A DNA stretch of 64,000 nt from Streptomyces asiaticus (lineage in GTDB: Bacteria; Actinomycetota; Actinomycetes; Streptomycetales; Streptomycetaceae): contig NZ_JAGSHX010000006.1 of assembly GCF_018138715.1 (NCBI RefSeq), positions 1,240,001 to 1,304,000 on the forward strand, in the 5' to 3' direction. Under the pieces are notes generated by a model that was not told where the DNA came from, searched no databases, and saw only the letters and a list, made by a program, of their open reading frames with translations. Positions 1 to 9,986 of this stretch are shown piece by piece. Made by a program: the position numbers and the translations under genes. Every line of letters begins with the position of its first letter. Positions within the stretch are counted from its first letter, which is position 1.

Positions 1-72
1 GACGGTGGTCTTACCGACCCCCATGGGCCCGACCAGCACAACGGCCGGACCCCCGCCGATCTCCCCACTCAC
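1..72 (-). CDS. aroK: Shikimate kinase, N-terminal fragment (runs off window)
   Basis: Only the first 24 codons lie in the window; the gene continues beyond position 1. The start is a GTG whose bases overlap the aroC stop (GTGA, 4 bp overlap), which implies translational coupling. The translated start contains [10 protein letters not shown] at residues 15-24, a Walker A P-loop as expected at the N-terminus of shikimate kinase, which phosphorylates the 3-hydroxyl of shikimate in the cytoplasm. Assignment rests on the P-loop position plus the aroC-aroK order that is standard in actinobacteria; the rest of the protein cannot be seen. Confidence 0.88.
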   Translation of the reverse strand, partial: MSGEIGGGPAVVLVGPMGVGKTTV

Positions 73-1253
73 CGGATGGCCAGGTTCTCGAGGAAGCCCT
101 TCACATTGCGGCGGGTCTCGGGAACCGAGTCGCCGCCGAACTTCTCCGCGACCGCGTCCGCCAGCACCAGCGCGACCATCGCCTCGGCGACGATCCCGGC
201 GGCCGGGACGGCGCACACGTCGGAGCGCTGGTGGTGGGCCTTGGTGGCCTCGCCGGTGGTCACATCGACCGTGGCCAGCGCCCGCGGCACGGTCGCGATC
301 GGCTTCATCGCGGCCCGGACGCGCAGCAGCTCGCCGGTGCTCAGCCCGCCCTCGGTGCCGCCCGAGCGGCCCGTGGAGCGCCGGATGCCCTCGTCCGTGG
401 AGACGATCTCGTCATGGGCCTTGGAGCCGGGCACCCGCGCCAGGTCGAAGCCGTCGCCGACCTCGACGCCCTTGATGGCCTGGATGCCCATCAGCGCGGC
501 GGCCAGCCGTGCGTCGAGCCGGCGGTCCCAGTGCACATGCGAGCCGAGGCCCACCGGTACGCCGTACGCGAGCACCTCGACGACACCGCCGAGCGTGTCG
601 CCGTCCTTGTGGGCCTGGTCGATCTCGGCCACCATCGCCTTGCTCGCGTCGGCGTCCAGGCAGCGCACCGGGTCGGCGTCCAGCCTCTCGACGTCGGAGG
701 GCTTGGGGAGGACGCCGTACGGCGCCTTCGCGGCGGCCAGCTCCACGACGTGCGAGACGATCTCGATGCCGGCCGTCTCCTTGAGGTAGGAGCGGGCGAC
801 GGTGCCCAGCGCCACCCGGGCGGCGGTCTCGCGGGCGCTGGCGCGCTCCAGGATCGGCCGGGCCTCGTCGAAGCCGTACTTCTGCATCCCGGCCAGGTCG
901 GCGTGGCCGGGGCGGGGGCGGGTGAGCGGGGCGTTACGGGCGACGCCCTCGAGGATCTCGGCGTCCACCGGGTCGGCGGCCATGACCTGCTCCCACTTGG
1001 GCCACTCCGTGTTGCCGACCATGATCGCGACCGGGGAGCCGAGGGTCAGCCCGTGACGTACGCCGCCGATGAAGGTGACCTCGTCGCGCTCGAACTTCAT
1101 CCGGGCACCGCGGCCATAGCCGAGCCGCCGTCGGGCCAGGGCGTCCGCCACCATGTCGGTGGTGATCGGCACCCCGGCGGGCAGCCCCTCCAGCGTCGCC
1201 ACGAGTGCGGGGCCGTGCGACTCCCCCGCGGTCAGCCAGCGCAACCTGCTCAA
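69..1253 (-). CDS. aroC: Chorismate synthase
   Basis: Makes chorismate from 5-enolpyruvylshikimate-3-phosphate using reduced FMN, the last shared step of aromatic biosynthesis. Visible family signatures are GESHGP at residues 10-15, [19 protein letters not shown] followed by [13 protein letters not shown] in the middle, and [13 protein letters not shown] in the C-terminal half. I chose the TTG at 1253 ([15 protein letters not shown]) because GAGGGAG lies just upstream and it gives 394 residues, the usual length; the reading frame is open further upstream but the added residues are not family-like. It is transcribed away from aroE, 213 bp upstream, and overlaps aroK. The intervening 1254-1466 shows no gene. 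Confidence 0.97.
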   Translation of the reverse strand: MSRLRWLTAGESHGPALVATLEGLPAGVPITTDMVADALARRRLGYGRGARMKFERDEVTFIGGVRHGLTLGSPVAIMVGNTEWPKWEQVMAADPVDAEILEGVARNAPLTRPRPGHADLAGMQKYGFDEARPILERASARETAARVALGTVARSYLKETAGIEIVSHVVELAAAKAPYGVLPKPSDVERLDADPVRCLDADASKAMVAEIDQAHKDGDTLGGVVEVLAYGVPVGLGSHVHWDRRLDARLAAALMGIQAIKGVEVGDGFDLARVPGSKAHDEIVSTDEGIRRSTGRSGGTEGGLSTGELLRVRAAMKPIATVPRALATVDVTTGEATKAHHQRSDVCAVPAAGIVAEAMVALVLADAVAEKFGGDSVPETRRNVKGFLENLAIR

Positions 1254-1466
1254 CGGTGCTCCCTCATGCGCGTGCCTCGACGTCGTGCGGCGCGGCCCGG
1301 TCCGCGCGACTCCGGCCCGCACCTCCGATCCTCCCACGACCGGGGCGTCCGCTCGGTTCGTGGTCCATGAGGTGGACGCTCGCGGCGCCCCGGAGAGGGG
1401 CCGGGGACGGGCCGGACGGGCACGACGAGGAGCCGGACGGGGCCGACGAGGGGCCCGTGGGACGGC

Positions 1467-2297
1467 TCAGCGGGCCGTCAGCGCCTCGCGCATCGCGGCC
1501 AGCGGCGCCGGGGCGCGGCCCGTCATCTGCTCGACCTGGAGCACCGCCTGGTGCACCAGGAGGTCCAGGCCGCCGACCACCGAGCCGCCGCGCGCCGCCC
1601 AGGCGGCGGCCAGCGGGGTGGGCCAGGGCTCGTAGAGGACGTCGAAGAGCGCGCCGGGGCGGTCCGGTACGGCCGCGGCGAGCGCGTCGGCGGTGCCCGC
1701 GGGGGTGGTGGCGATCACCAGCGGCGCGCCGAGCGCCTCGGCCGCGTCGCCCCAGTCCGCGGTGCGCACCACGACGCCCAGCCGCTCGCCCCACTGCCGC
1801 ATCTCGGCGGCGCGGGCCTCGCTGCGGACGTACGCGGTGACCTCGCCGTCGCAGATCCGGGAGAGCGCGGCCAGCGCGGAGGAGGCCGTGGCGCCGGCGC
1901 CCAGCACGGCGGCGCGCTCCACGCGCCCGACGCCGCGCTCCCGCAGCGCCGCCAGCATGCCGGGGATGTCGGTGTTGTCCCCGCGCCTGCGGCCGTCGTC
2001 GCCGAAGACGACCGTGTTGACGGCCTCCACCGAGGCCGCGGTGTCGCTGATCTCGTCCAGCAGCGGGATGACGGCGCGCTTGAGCGGCATGGTCAGGGAC
2101 AGCCCGGCCCAGGCCGGTCCCGCGTCCTCGCCGAGGTGCTTGAAGAAGTCCGGCAGCCCGGTCTCGTCCACCTCGAAGCGGTCGTACGTCCAGCCGGTCA
2201 GGCCCAGTTCGCGGTAGGCGGCGCGGTGCAGCACCGGTGACAGGGAATGGGCGATCGGCGAACCGAGCACCGCTGCCCTGCGGTTTTCCGACATCAT
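1467..2297 (-). CDS. aroE: Shikimate dehydrogenase
   Basis: NADPH-dependent reduction of 3-dehydroshikimate to shikimate. The 276-residue protein begins at an ATGATG pair and has the substrate-binding loop SPIAHSLSPVLH (residues 14-25), the catalytic lysine in LTMPLKRAV, an Asn/Thr/Asp cluster in GDNTDIPG, and the dinucleotide-binding turn GAGATASSAL. It lies 3 bp downstream of mltG and is probably cotranscribed with mltG and ruvX, an arrangement shared with mycobacteria. Nothing is unusual in length or motifs. Confidence 0.95.
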   Translation of the reverse strand: MMSENRRAAVLGSPIAHSLSPVLHRAAYRELGLTGWTYDRFEVDETGLPDFFKHLGEDAGPAWAGLSLTMPLKRAVIPLLDEISDTAASVEAVNTVVFGDDGRRRGDNTDIPGMLAALRERGVGRVERAAVLGAGATASSALAALSRICDGEVTAYVRSEARAAEMRQWGERLGVVVRTADWGDAAEALGAPLVIATTPAGTADALAAAVPDRPGALFDVLYEPWPTPLAAAWAARGGSVVGGLDLLVHQAVLQVEQMTGRAPAPLAAMREALTAR

Positions 2298-2300
2298 CCC

Positions 2301-4052
2301 TCAGCCATTGTTCTTGCGCTGCTTATTGAACTTGTCGACCCACTTGAGATGCTCCGTGTAGGTCCTAGAGAAGTGGCTCTTGCCGTCGACCGCGACAAAG
2401 TAGTACCACCCGTCGGAGGTCGGGTTCATGGACGCCTTCAACGCGTCCGCACCCGGATTGCCGATCGGACCCGGCGGGAGCCCCTTGTAGAAGTAGGTGT
2501 TGTACGGGTTGTCGTATCCCTTGATCTCACTGATCGGGATGTCCAGCTTGCTCTGATTCTTGATGTAGTTGTACGAGGAGTCGAACTCCACCTTGCCGTT
2601 GGTCTCCGGGTTCGCGGGCTTCAGCCGGTTGTAGACGACCTCGGCCATCTTCCGGAAGTCGTCATGGGTGACGCCCTCCGCCTGGACCAGGCTGGCCACG
2701 CTGATGAGCTGGAGCGGGGACTTCAGGCCCAATTCCTTGGCCTTGCCCTCCAGATCCAGGCCGGAGTAGTTCCGATTGGCCTCGGCGACCATCTTCCGCA
2801 GTACGTCCGCGGGTTTGGCGCCCTCGCCCACGCTGTAGCGGGACGGGTACAGGAAGCCTTCCAGCGGATCCTTGATCTTGCTGTTGTCGTCGGCCCAGGA
2901 GGGCAGCCCGAGGTTCTTGGCCTCCTTCTTGGCGACGCCCGCGGTGGTCCCCGCCTTGAGGCCGATCTTCTTGTCGATCGCCGCGTAGATCGTGGCGTCG
3001 CGCATGCCCTCGGTGACGATCAGGGCGTTGCTGCTGCTGGGGTCGAGCATCAGCTTGACCGCCGCCGCGCCGGACATCTCCTTGCGCAGGGTGTAGGTGC
3101 CCGGCTGGACGAACTTGCCGCTGTCCTCCACGGCGTCGACGAAGGCGCCGCTGCTCTTGACCACGCCCTTGTCGGCGAGGATCGAACCGATCTCGGCGTT
3201 GCCGGAGCCGGACGGAACCTCCACCTCGATCCGGCCGGTGCCCTGGCCGGAGTAGTCGGGCGCGGGGCCGAAGCGGGTCTGCCAGAAGTCGTAGGCGTAG
3301 TAGCCGCCTCCGCCGACCACACCCACCAGGACGACGGTCACGAAGAGGCAGGCCACGCCGCTGCGGCGCTTCTTGGGCTTGCCCTTCTCGCCGGAGCGCT
3401 CGCCGTCCTCGCCGTCGTCGTCCGCATCCTCGGCGTCGCCCCGGCCGCCGCCGTCGTTGAAGAACGGATGGTCGTCCTCTTCGTCCGCCTGGAGGGGCGG
3501 CTCCTCGGGGGCCTGGCGCTGGCGCGGCACCTGGTGCTCCGCGGGCACCGTGGGCATCTGCTGGGTGCCCTGTTGTCCCTGGTAGGGGTCCTGGCCCGGG
3601 TAGGAAGCGCCCTGGCCGCCATAAGGGTCCTGCGGGTCCATCCCGCCGTACGAGCCGTCCTGGCCCGGGTAGGGGCCGCCCTGGCCGGGGTACTCCTGCG
3701 GGTGGCGCTGATGCGGGTAACCGGCGTCCTGGCCGTCCCACTGGGGCTGCTGATGCTGCTGCTGGGGGTCCTGCGGATAGCCGTGCGGATACTGCTGGTG
3801 TCCGTAGGGGTCCTGGCCGTACGGGCCCTGGCCGTAGCCACCCTGACCGTAGGGATCCTGGCCGTAGGCGTCCGGTGCGTACGGATCCTGTGCGTAGGTG
3901 TCCTGCTGGGCGTAGGGGTCCTGCGCGTACCGGTCCTGTGCGTAGGGATCCTGGCCGGCCGCCGCGTGGTGGCCGCTCCACTCTCGGTCCCCGTACAGCG
4001 GATCCTCGGGGTGCCACGGTTGGGAGCCGGGTCCCCGGCCGTACTCAGTCAT
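2301..4052 (-). CDS. mltG: Endolytic murein transglycosylase MltG (YceG-like)
   Basis: Inner-membrane lytic transglycosylase that cleaves nascent glycan strands and is thought to end peptidoglycan polymerisation. The 583-aa protein starts with about 200 residues of low-complexity Gln/Tyr/Pro/Gly sequence full of QDPY and AQDPYA repeats, followed by an acidic stretch, a Lys/Arg cluster and one membrane segment (ACLFVTVVLVGVVGGGGYYA). The YceG domain follows, with the catalytic glutamate in SLVQAEGV and the signature NTYFYKGLPPGPIGNPG near the C-terminus. The ATG at 4052 has AGGGGAT in good position; an in-frame GTG nine codons upstream is possible. Cytoplasmic Q/Y-rich N-termini are common in Streptomyces MltG. 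Confidence 0.93.
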   Translation of the reverse strand: MTEYGRGPGSQPWHPEDPLYGDREWSGHHAAAGQDPYAQDRYAQDPYAQQDTYAQDPYAPDAYGQDPYGQGGYGQGPYGQDPYGHQQYPHGYPQDPQQQHQQPQWDGQDAGYPHQRHPQEYPGQGGPYPGQDGSYGGMDPQDPYGGQGASYPGQDPYQGQQGTQQMPTVPAEHQVPRQRQAPEEPPLQADEEDDHPFFNDGGGRGDAEDADDDGEDGERSGEKGKPKKRRSGVACLFVTVVLVGVVGGGGYYAYDFWQTRFGPAPDYSGQGTGRIEVEVPSGSGNAEIGSILADKGVVKSSGAFVDAVEDSGKFVQPGTYTLRKEMSGAAAVKLMLDPSSSNALIVTEGMRDATIYAAIDKKIGLKAGTTAGVAKKEAKNLGLPSWADDNSKIKDPLEGFLYPSRYSVGEGAKPADVLRKMVAEANRNYSGLDLEGKAKELGLKSPLQLISVASLVQAEGVTHDDFRKMAEVVYNRLKPANPETNGKVEFDSSYNYIKNQSKLDIPISEIKGYDNPYNTYFYKGLPPGPIGNPGADALKASMNPTSDGWYYFVAVDGKSHFSRTYTEHLKWVDKFNKQRKNNG

Positions 4053-4144
4053 CGATCCCCTAGCGACGGAGGTGGTCACCGCTCGGCGTGTTCGTGGGCA
4101 CGGGCGGCGGCGGCCATGCCGCGCGGAACGTTACCGTATCGCGA

Positions 4145-4609
4145 TCAGATGACCACTTCGACGGCTTCCCCCGGGGCCCTCCCCGAGACCCGCTCGGTCT
4201 CCAGCGCGCTCTGAAGGATCACCACGGCCGCCGCCTGGTCAACGACGGAACGGCCCTTCTTGGACGTCACCCCGGAGGCGCGCAGCCCCTGGGACGCTGT
4301 GACAGTGGTCATACGCTCGTCGACGAGCCGCACCGGCACCGGGTTGACCCGCCGTGCCAACTCGCGCGCGAAGGTGCGCACTTTGGCCGCGGCCGGCCCC
4401 TCGCGCCCGTTGAGCGAGCGCGGCAGGCCGACCACCACCTCGATCGGTTCGTACTCCTCGACGATCGCCACGAGCCGCTTGTGGGCGGCCGGGATGTCGC
4501 GTCCCGGCACGGTCTCCACGGGGGTGGCGAGGATCCCGTCGGGGTCGCACGAGGCGACCCCGATCCGGGCGTCCCCGACATCGATGGCGATCCGCCTGCC
4601 GCGTCGCAC
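4145..4609 (-). CDS. ruvX: Putative pre-16S rRNA nuclease / Holliday junction resolvase-like (YqgF)
   Basis: Small RNase H-fold nuclease required for 16S rRNA 5' maturation in other bacteria. The 154-residue sequence shows the first acidic residue in IAIDVGDARIGVA (residues 7-19), DERMTTVTA in the centre, and the final conserved aspartate in GRSVVDQAAAVVILQ. It starts with GTG five bases after the alaS stop and precedes mltG, the usual alaS-ruvX-mltG order. No oddities. Confidence 0.93.
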   Translation of the reverse strand: MRRGRRIAIDVGDARIGVASCDPDGILATPVETVPGRDIPAAHKRLVAIVEEYEPIEVVVGLPRSLNGREGPAAAKVRTFARELARRVNPVPVRLVDERMTTVTASQGLRASGVTSKKGRSVVDQAAAVVILQSALETERVSGRAPGEAVEVVI

Positions 4610-4614
4610 GATGA

Positions 4615-7284
4615 TCAGGCCGATTCCGCGACGAGCCGCTCGACGGCCTCGATGGCCTCGCCGACGGCCCCCGGGTTCTGGCCGCCGCCCTGGGCCACGT
4701 CCGGCTTGCCGCCGCCTCCGCCGCCGAGCGTCTTGGCGGCGGTGCGGACCAGGTCACCGGCCTTGAGCCCGCGCTCACGGGCGGCCTCGTTGGTGGCGAT
4801 GACGGTCAGCGGACGGCCACCCGCCACGGTGAAGAGGGCGACGACGGCCGGGCGGTCGCCCGGGACGCGGCCACGGACGTCCAGGACCAGCTTGCGCAGA
4901 TCGTCGGCGGAGGTGCCGTCCGGCACCTTGGCGGCGATCAGGGCCACGCCCCGGACGTCCTTGGCGCCCTGGACGAGACCGGCGGCGGCCTGGAGCACCT
5001 TCTCGGCGCGGAACCGCTCGATCTCCTTCTCGGCCTCCTTGAGCTTGCTCAGCATGCCGGAGATCTTCTCCGGGAGCTCCTCGGGGCGGCCCTTGACCAG
5101 GTCGGTGAGCTGGGAGACGACCGTGTGCTCCCGGGCGAGGAAGTTGTAGGCGTCCACGCCCACCAGGGCCTCGACCCGGCGCACCCCGGAGCCGATGGAG
5201 GACTCGCCGAGCAGCTTCACCAGGCCCAGCTGGGCGGTGTTGTGCACATGGGTGCCACCGCACAGCTCCTTGGAGAAGTCGCCGATGGTCACCACGCGCA
5301 CCCGGTCGCCGTACTTCTCGCCGAACTCGGCGATGGCGCCCTGCTTCTTGGCGTCGTCCATGCTCATCACCTCGGCGGTGACGTCGAGTTCGCGGGAGAG
5401 CACCTCGTTGATCTTCTGCTCGACGTCCGTGAGGACCGCGCCGGGCACGGCGGTCGGCGAGCCGAAGTCGAAGCGGAAGCGGCCGGGCGAGTTCTCCGAA
5501 CCGGCCTGGGCGGCGGTCGGGCCCAGGGCGTCGCGCAGCGCCTGGTGGGTGAGGTGGGTGGCGCTGTGGGCGCGGGCGATGGCCCGGCGTCGCTTGATGT
5601 CGATCCGGGCGTGGGCCCCGGCGCCGACCGTCACCTCGCCGACCTGGACGACGCCCTTGTGCACGCTGACCCCGGGCACCGGCTGCTGGACGTCCCGGAC
5701 CTCCACCACGGCGCCGGTGTCCAGCTTGATCCGGCCGGTGTCGGCGAGCTGGCCGCCGCCCTCGGCGTAGAACGGGGTGCGGTCCAGGACGACCTCGACC
5801 TCCTCGCCCTCGGTGGCGGCGGGCGAGGACACCCCGTCGACCAGCAGGCCGACGACGGTGGACTCGCCCTCGGTGTGGAGGTAGCCGGTGAATTCGGTCT
5901 GGCCGGAGCTGTCGGCCACCTCGCGGTAGGCGGACAGGTCGGCGTGGCCGGTCTTCTTGGCCTTGGCGTCGGCCTTGGCGCGCTCCCGCTGCTCCTTCAT
6001 CAGGCGGCGGAAGCCCTCCTCGTCCACCGAGAGGCCCTGTTCGGCGGCCATCTCGAGGGTGAGGTCGATCGGGAAGCCCCAGGTGTCGTGGAGCAGGAAC
6101 GCCTTGTCGCCGGGGAGCACGCTGCCGCCGGTGGCCTTGGTGTCGGTGACGGCGGTGTCGAGGATGTTGGTGCCGGCCTTGAGCGTCTTGAGGAAGGCCG
6201 ACTCCTCGGCGAGGGCGACGGTCTCGATCCGCTTGCGGTCGGTGAGCAGCTCCGGGTACTGCTGGCCCATCGTCTTGAGGACGACGTCGACCAGCTCGCC
6301 GACGACCGGCTCGGTGGCGCCGAGGATGCGCATGTTGCGGATGGCGCGGCGCATGATGCGGCGCAGCACATAGCCGCGGCCCTCGTTGCCGGGGGTGACG
6401 CCGTCGCCGATGAGCATGACGGAGGTGCGCATGTGGTCGGCGACCACGCGCAGCGAGACGTCGGAAGTCCGGGCGGCGCCGTAAGCGACCCCGGTCAGCT
6501 CGGTGGCCTTGTCCATGACGACGCGCAGGGTGTCGGTCTCGTACATGTTCCGCACGCCCTGGAGGATCATCGCCAGGCGCTCGAGGCCGAGGCCGGTGTC
6601 GATGTTCTTGCTGGGGAGCTCGCCGAGGATCGGGAAGTTGTCCTTGCCCTCGCCCGGACCGCGCTCGTACTGCATGAAGACCAGGTTCCAGATCTCCACG
6701 TAGCGCTCGTCGTTGACGGCCGGGCCGCCCTCCTCGCCGAACTCCGGACCACGGTCGTAGTTGATCTCGGAGCAGGGGCCGCAGGGGCCGGGGACGCCCA
6801 TGGACCAGTAGTTCGGGCCCATGCCGAGGCGCTGGATCCGGTCGGCGGGGACGCCGATCACCTCGCGCCAGATGCGCTCGGCCTCGTCGTCCTGCTCGTA
6901 GACGGTGATCCACAGCCGCTCGGGGTCGAGGCCGTAGCCACCCTCCTCCTGGGAGCTGGTCAGCAGCTCCCAGGCGTACTTGATGGCGCCTTCCTTGAAG
7001 TAGTCGCCGAACGAGAAGTTCCCGCACATCTGGAAGAAGGTGCCGTGGCGGGTGGTCTTGCCGACCTCTTCGATGTCCGGCGTACGCACGCACTTCTGCA
7101 CGCTGACGGCGCGGTCGAAGGGCGGCTTGACCTCACCGAGGAAGTACGGCTTGAAGGGCACCATGCCCGCGGGGACCAGCAGCAGCGTCGGGTCGTCCGC
7201 GATGAGCGACGCCGACGGCACGACGGTGTGCCCGCGCTCCTCGAAGAAGCGCAGCCAGCGGCGGCGGATTTCAGCCGACTCCAT
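4615..7284 (-). CDS. alaS: Alanine--tRNA ligase
   Basis: Class II synthetase charging tRNA-Ala, with an internal editing domain. At 889 residues it has the catalytic core ([13 protein letters not shown] at the N-terminus; [23 protein letters not shown]), the editing-domain zinc site [11 protein letters not shown] and [13 protein letters not shown], and the glycine-rich DHHA1 region [15 protein letters not shown] near the C-terminus. The ATG overlaps the stop of the upstream small membrane gene by one base (TGATG), so the DUF948-DUF6167-alaS-ruvX genes look cotranscribed. No T-box leader is visible. Confidence 0.98.
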   Translation of the reverse strand: MESAEIRRRWLRFFEERGHTVVPSASLIADDPTLLLVPAGMVPFKPYFLGEVKPPFDRAVSVQKCVRTPDIEEVGKTTRHGTFFQMCGNFSFGDYFKEGAIKYAWELLTSSQEEGGYGLDPERLWITVYEQDDEAERIWREVIGVPADRIQRLGMGPNYWSMGVPGPCGPCSEINYDRGPEFGEEGGPAVNDERYVEIWNLVFMQYERGPGEGKDNFPILGELPSKNIDTGLGLERLAMILQGVRNMYETDTLRVVMDKATELTGVAYGAARTSDVSLRVVADHMRTSVMLIGDGVTPGNEGRGYVLRRIMRRAIRNMRILGATEPVVGELVDVVLKTMGQQYPELLTDRKRIETVALAEESAFLKTLKAGTNILDTAVTDTKATGGSVLPGDKAFLLHDTWGFPIDLTLEMAAEQGLSVDEEGFRRLMKEQRERAKADAKAKKTGHADLSAYREVADSSGQTEFTGYLHTEGESTVVGLLVDGVSSPAATEGEEVEVVLDRTPFYAEGGGQLADTGRIKLDTGAVVEVRDVQQPVPGVSVHKGVVQVGEVTVGAGAHARIDIKRRRAIARAHSATHLTHQALRDALGPTAAQAGSENSPGRFRFDFGSPTAVPGAVLTDVEQKINEVLSRELDVTAEVMSMDDAKKQGAIAEFGEKYGDRVRVVTIGDFSKELCGGTHVHNTAQLGLVKLLGESSIGSGVRRVEALVGVDAYNFLAREHTVVSQLTDLVKGRPEELPEKISGMLSKLKEAEKEIERFRAEKVLQAAAGLVQGAKDVRGVALIAAKVPDGTSADDLRKLVLDVRGRVPGDRPAVVALFTVAGGRPLTVIATNEAARERGLKAGDLVRTAAKTLGGGGGGKPDVAQGGGQNPGAVGEAIEAVERLVAESA

Positions 7285-7613
7285 CAGTGGTCCTCATTTC
7301 CGGCTTTGTGGAGCTTGTAGGGGGTGGTGCGGGTCAGCTCGGCCCGGCTCCGCTGGGCCGGGAGCCGCTTGCGGTCGTCCGGCGGTGGCGCGGAGAGCCC
7401 GAGCGCGTCCTTGAGCGCGGCCTCGCGGTCGGCCATGCCGTCCCGTACGTCCAGGGCGAAGACCTTGATCCGCCGACCTGCCAGCACCGCGCGGTCGGCG
7501 GCCTGCGCCGCCAGGCTCTCCGGGGTGAGCTGGTTGAGCTTGCGGTTGACCTTGGTGGTGGCCCACACCCCGGCGGCGACGCCGGTGGTGAACCAGAATG
7601 TGCGGCGGAACAT
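7284..7613 (-). CDS. DUF6167-like small membrane-anchored protein
   Basis: A 109-residue protein of unknown function with a single N-terminal hydrophobic segment ([15 protein letters not shown]) and a charged, probably cytoplasmic remainder containing [26 protein letters not shown]. It starts MFRRTFW at 7613 and ends overlapping the alaS start. It pairs with the upstream DUF948 gene; the two are conserved together in front of alaS in streptomycetes from memory, which hints at an envelope role, but no reaction can be assigned. Confidence 0.75.
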   Translation of the reverse strand: MFRRTFWFTTGVAAGVWATTKVNRKLNQLTPESLAAQAADRAVLAGRRIKVFALDVRDGMADREAALKDALGLSAPPPDDRKRLPAQRSRAELTRTTPYKLHKAGNEDH

Positions 7614-7621
7614 CCGGTCTG

Positions 7622-8071
7622 TCAGCCCTTCGATCCACGGTTGCGACGGCCGCCCCGGCGGGCGGACGGCAGGGTCTTGCCGATGACGACGTTGCGCGTG
7701 GGCGCGGGCTCGTCCTCCTCCGCCCGCCCCTTGCGGCCGATCGCCCGCCGGACGCCGTAGCCGAACGCGGCCACCTTGACCAGCGGTCCGCCGAAGGCGG
7801 TGGAGACGGTCGAGGAGAGCGCGGAGGCGTTGGAGGTGACCTCCTGGACGTCGGAGGCGATCGAGTCCACCCGGGCGAGCTGGGTGTTGGCCTCGCGCAC
7901 GGTCGCGGACGCCTCGCTCAGCAGCGGCACCGCCTGGTCGGTGACCTCCGCCACCAGCCTGGTGGCCGCCTTGAGCGTCTGAGCCAGCCTCACCAGCGCC
8001 AGCGCCAGGAAGGACACCAGGATCGCCCAGAAGACGGCCACGAGGATCCCGGCCACCTCTCCACCGGACAC
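7622..8071 (-). CDS. DUF948 domain-containing membrane protein
   Basis: A 149-residue protein with one N-terminal membrane span (VAGILVAVFWAILVSFLALA) followed by an amphipathic, probably coiled region (TLKAATRLVAEVTDQAV, SDVQEVTSNASALSS) typical of DUF948, and a basic C-terminal tail (SARRGGRRNRGSKG). I chose the GTG at 8071 (VSGGEVAG) because GGGAG precedes it; the longer open frame upstream is not protein-like. Eight bases separate it from the DUF6167 gene. Function unknown. Confidence 0.8.
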   Translation of the reverse strand: MSGGEVAGILVAVFWAILVSFLALALVRLAQTLKAATRLVAEVTDQAVPLLSEASATVREANTQLARVDSIASDVQEVTSNASALSSTVSTAFGGPLVKVAAFGYGVRRAIGRKGRAEEDEPAPTRNVVIGKTLPSARRGGRRNRGSKG

Positions 8072-8294
8072 GTCGCACCGCTCCCTGTCGCCGCTCGTCG
8101 TCGTTGTCTCGTATTGGTCGTGCTCGGCGCGCTGACGTGTCGTGATGACGCGTCGTTCGGCGTCGTCCGCCGCTCGCCGCTCTCGGGCGGTATCCGGGTG
8201 CGGGCGGCAGGTATCGACCTTATCGCGCCGCGGACGCGCACCCGAAACGCATAACGGCCGCCGGGCGCCCGGTCCGGACCCGCCATCGGACAAG

Positions 8295-8338
8295 CCCGCG
8301 GGTTCCCCGTCGACCGGTGTCGAGGGGGAACCCGCGGG
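8295..8338 (-). terminator. Terminator hairpin downstream of rpsD
   Basis: A perfect 14-bp inverted repeat (CCCGCGGGTTCCCC at 8295-8308 and its complement at 8325-8338) around a 16-nt loop lies 29 bp beyond the rpsD stop. There is no clear U-tract, as is common for Streptomyces terminators. The remaining 8072-8294 shows only the leader of the DUF948 gene. Confidence 0.7.
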
Positions 8339-8367
8339 CTCGGGTGCGTACGGTGCGCTCCGCCGGA

Positions 8368-8979
8368 TCAGCGGGCGTAGTACTCGACGACGAGCTGCTC
8401 GTCGCAGATCACCGGGATCTCCTTGCGGTTGGGGTCCCGGTCCAGGCGGAAGGCGAGCGCCTTCAGGTTGACCTGGAGGTAGCGCGGGGTCTCGCCGTCG
8501 GGGGCGTAACCACCCTCGCGCGCCACCTGGAAGGGGACCTTCTCGCGGCTGCGCTCGCGGACCATCACCACGTCGTCCGGGCGGACCCGGAAGGACGGCT
8601 TGTCGACCTTGCGGCCGTTGACCTCGATGTGGCCGTGGGTGACCATCTGGCGGGCCTGGTAGATGGTGCGGGCGATGCCCGACCGCAGAACGAGCGCGTC
8701 CAGACGGCGCTCGAGCTCGACGACCAGGGCCTCGCCCGTCTTGCCCTCGGCCTTCCGGGCGCGGTCGTAGGCACGGGCCATCTGGCGCTCGCTGATGTCG
8801 TACTGGGCGCGCAGCCGCTGCTTCTCCAGCAGCCGGACCTTGTAGTCACTGGTCTGCTTGCGGCCACGGCCGTGCTCGCCCGGCGGGTAGGGGCGGGCCT
8901 CGAAGTACTTGACGGCCTTCGGGGTCAGAGCGATGCCGAGCGCCCGCGACTTCTTGACCTTGGGACGCGACTGGTTCAC
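8368..8979 (-). CDS. rpsD: 30S ribosomal protein S4
   Basis: Primary 16S rRNA-binding protein that nucleates 30S assembly. The 203-residue sequence has the S4 N-terminal domain ([39 protein letters not shown]), the S4 RNA-binding motif ([35 protein letters not shown]) and the typical end [10 protein letters not shown]. It has no N-terminal cysteine cluster, so it is the zinc-free form. It is monocistronic, not in the alpha operon, which is normal for Streptomyces. An iron box lies 22 bp upstream of its start, between it and the divergent DUF2470 gene. Confidence 0.98.
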   Translation of the reverse strand: MNQSRPKVKKSRALGIALTPKAVKYFEARPYPPGEHGRGRKQTSDYKVRLLEKQRLRAQYDISERQMARAYDRARKAEGKTGEALVVELERRLDALVLRSGIARTIYQARQMVTHGHIEVNGRKVDKPSFRVRPDDVVMVRERSREKVPFQVAREGGYAPDGETPRYLQVNLKALAFRLDRDPNRKEIPVICDEQLVVEYYAR

Positions 8980-9001
8980 GGGGAACGAACCTCCATGTAA
9001 G

Positions 9002-9020
9002 TTAGGTGAGCCTTACCTTA
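9002..9020. promoter_or_regulatory. DtxR/DmdR-type iron box
   Basis: The 19-bp sequence TTAGGTGAGCCTTACCTTA is an imperfect palindrome that matches the DtxR-family consensus TTAGGTTAGCCTAACCTAA at 16 of 19 positions. It lies between the divergent rpsD and DUF2470 genes, ending 14 bp before the DUF2470 ATG used here and beginning 22 bp upstream of the rpsD ATG, a position where the Fe-bound DmdR repressor could block either promoter. Regulation is inferred from the match only. Confidence 0.75.
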
Positions 9021-9034
9021 GCCGAGGAGAACGC

Positions 9035-9937
9035 ATGTTTCGACCTGGGATCCCCCTGCCCAGCACTGGTCAGAGCCCCGAGGAGGGTCAGCCGCGTCCC
9101 ATGGAAAGCACCCTGCGGCCCACACCGGCAGAGCGCGTACGTACTCTCGTTGAATCCAAGGCTACGGCTTCGTTGACGATTCCCGGAATCGAGGCCCTGG
9201 ACGACCTGGGGGCGGACGGTCCCACCGCCCGTACGGTCGCCCCGGACGGGGATGTGCTGCTGCTGGTGCCCAGCGCCTCCCCCGCCGCCCGCGCCGCCGC
9301 CCACGCCCAGGACGACGAGCTGACCTGCGTGATGGAGATCACCGACGTCGCCCCCGTCGCGATGCCCCACCGGATCCGCGGCCGCGCCTGGGTGGCCGGC
9401 TGGCTCACCCCCGTCCCCTGCGGTGAGCGCACGCGCACCGCGGCGGCGCTGCTGGCCGAGCGGCATCCGGTGGGCGAACTGCTCGGCCTCGACCAGGCGG
9501 CGCAACCGTCGCGGCGCGGTGGGCCGGCCGCCGGGGTGGGGCCCGCCGGGAGAGCCGCCTGGACGCTGCTGCGGCTGGAGGTCGGCGAGGCGTGCGTGGA
9601 CGACCTGTGGGGCGCGGACGGCGTCGAGCCGGACGACTTCACCTCGGCCGACCCCGATCCGCTGGTCCGGCACGAGGCCGATCTGCTCCAGCATCTGCAC
9701 GCCGCCCACAGCGAGCAGGTGCGCCAGCTGTGCGCGCTGCTCGGCGACCGCTCCGGCCTGGTCTGCTCCCGGGGCCCGGCCACCCCGGTGGCGCTGGACC
9801 GCTTCGGTCTGCGGGTGCGCTTCACGGACGAGGCGGACCGGCCGTTCGACGCGCGCTTCGACTTTCCCGAGCCGGTGCGGAACGTCTCCGAGCTGCGGTA
9901 CGCGATGCACGCCCTGTTCGACGCGGCGGCGAGCTGA
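9035..9937 (+). CDS. DUF2470 domain-containing protein, probably iron-regulated
   Basis: A 300-residue cytoplasmic protein. DUF2470 is the C-terminal domain of HugZ/HutZ-like haem-handling and flavin split-barrel proteins. The C-terminal third (VRHEADLLQHLHAAHSEQVRQLCALLGDRSG...GLRVRFTD) fits DUF2470, with an H-x-x-H-rich helix; the middle (AAHAQDDELTCVMEITDVAPV) resembles a split-barrel remnant. Start choice is uncertain: the ATG at 9035 has GAGGAGA correctly spaced, but family similarity begins near the ATG at 9101 (MESTLRPTPAERVRTLVES), which would place the iron box in a more usual promoter position. The iron box suggests a role in haem or iron use; the reaction is unknown. Confidence 0.8.
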   Translation: MFRPGIPLPSTGQSPEEGQPRPMESTLRPTPAERVRTLVESKATASLTIPGIEALDDLGADGPTARTVAPDGDVLLLVPSASPAARAAAHAQDDELTCVMEITDVAPVAMPHRIRGRAWVAGWLTPVPCGERTRTAAALLAERHPVGELLGLDQAAQPSRRGGPAAGVGPAGRAAWTLLRLEVGEACVDDLWGADGVEPDDFTSADPDPLVRHEADLLQHLHAAHSEQVRQLCALLGDRSGLVCSRGPATPVALDRFGLRVRFTDEADRPFDARFDFPEPVRNVSELRYAMHALFDAAAS

Positions 9938-9986
9938 GGGCGTCGTCCTCGTAGCGGGTGGGGAGACGGGGGCGGCTGCCGACGGG

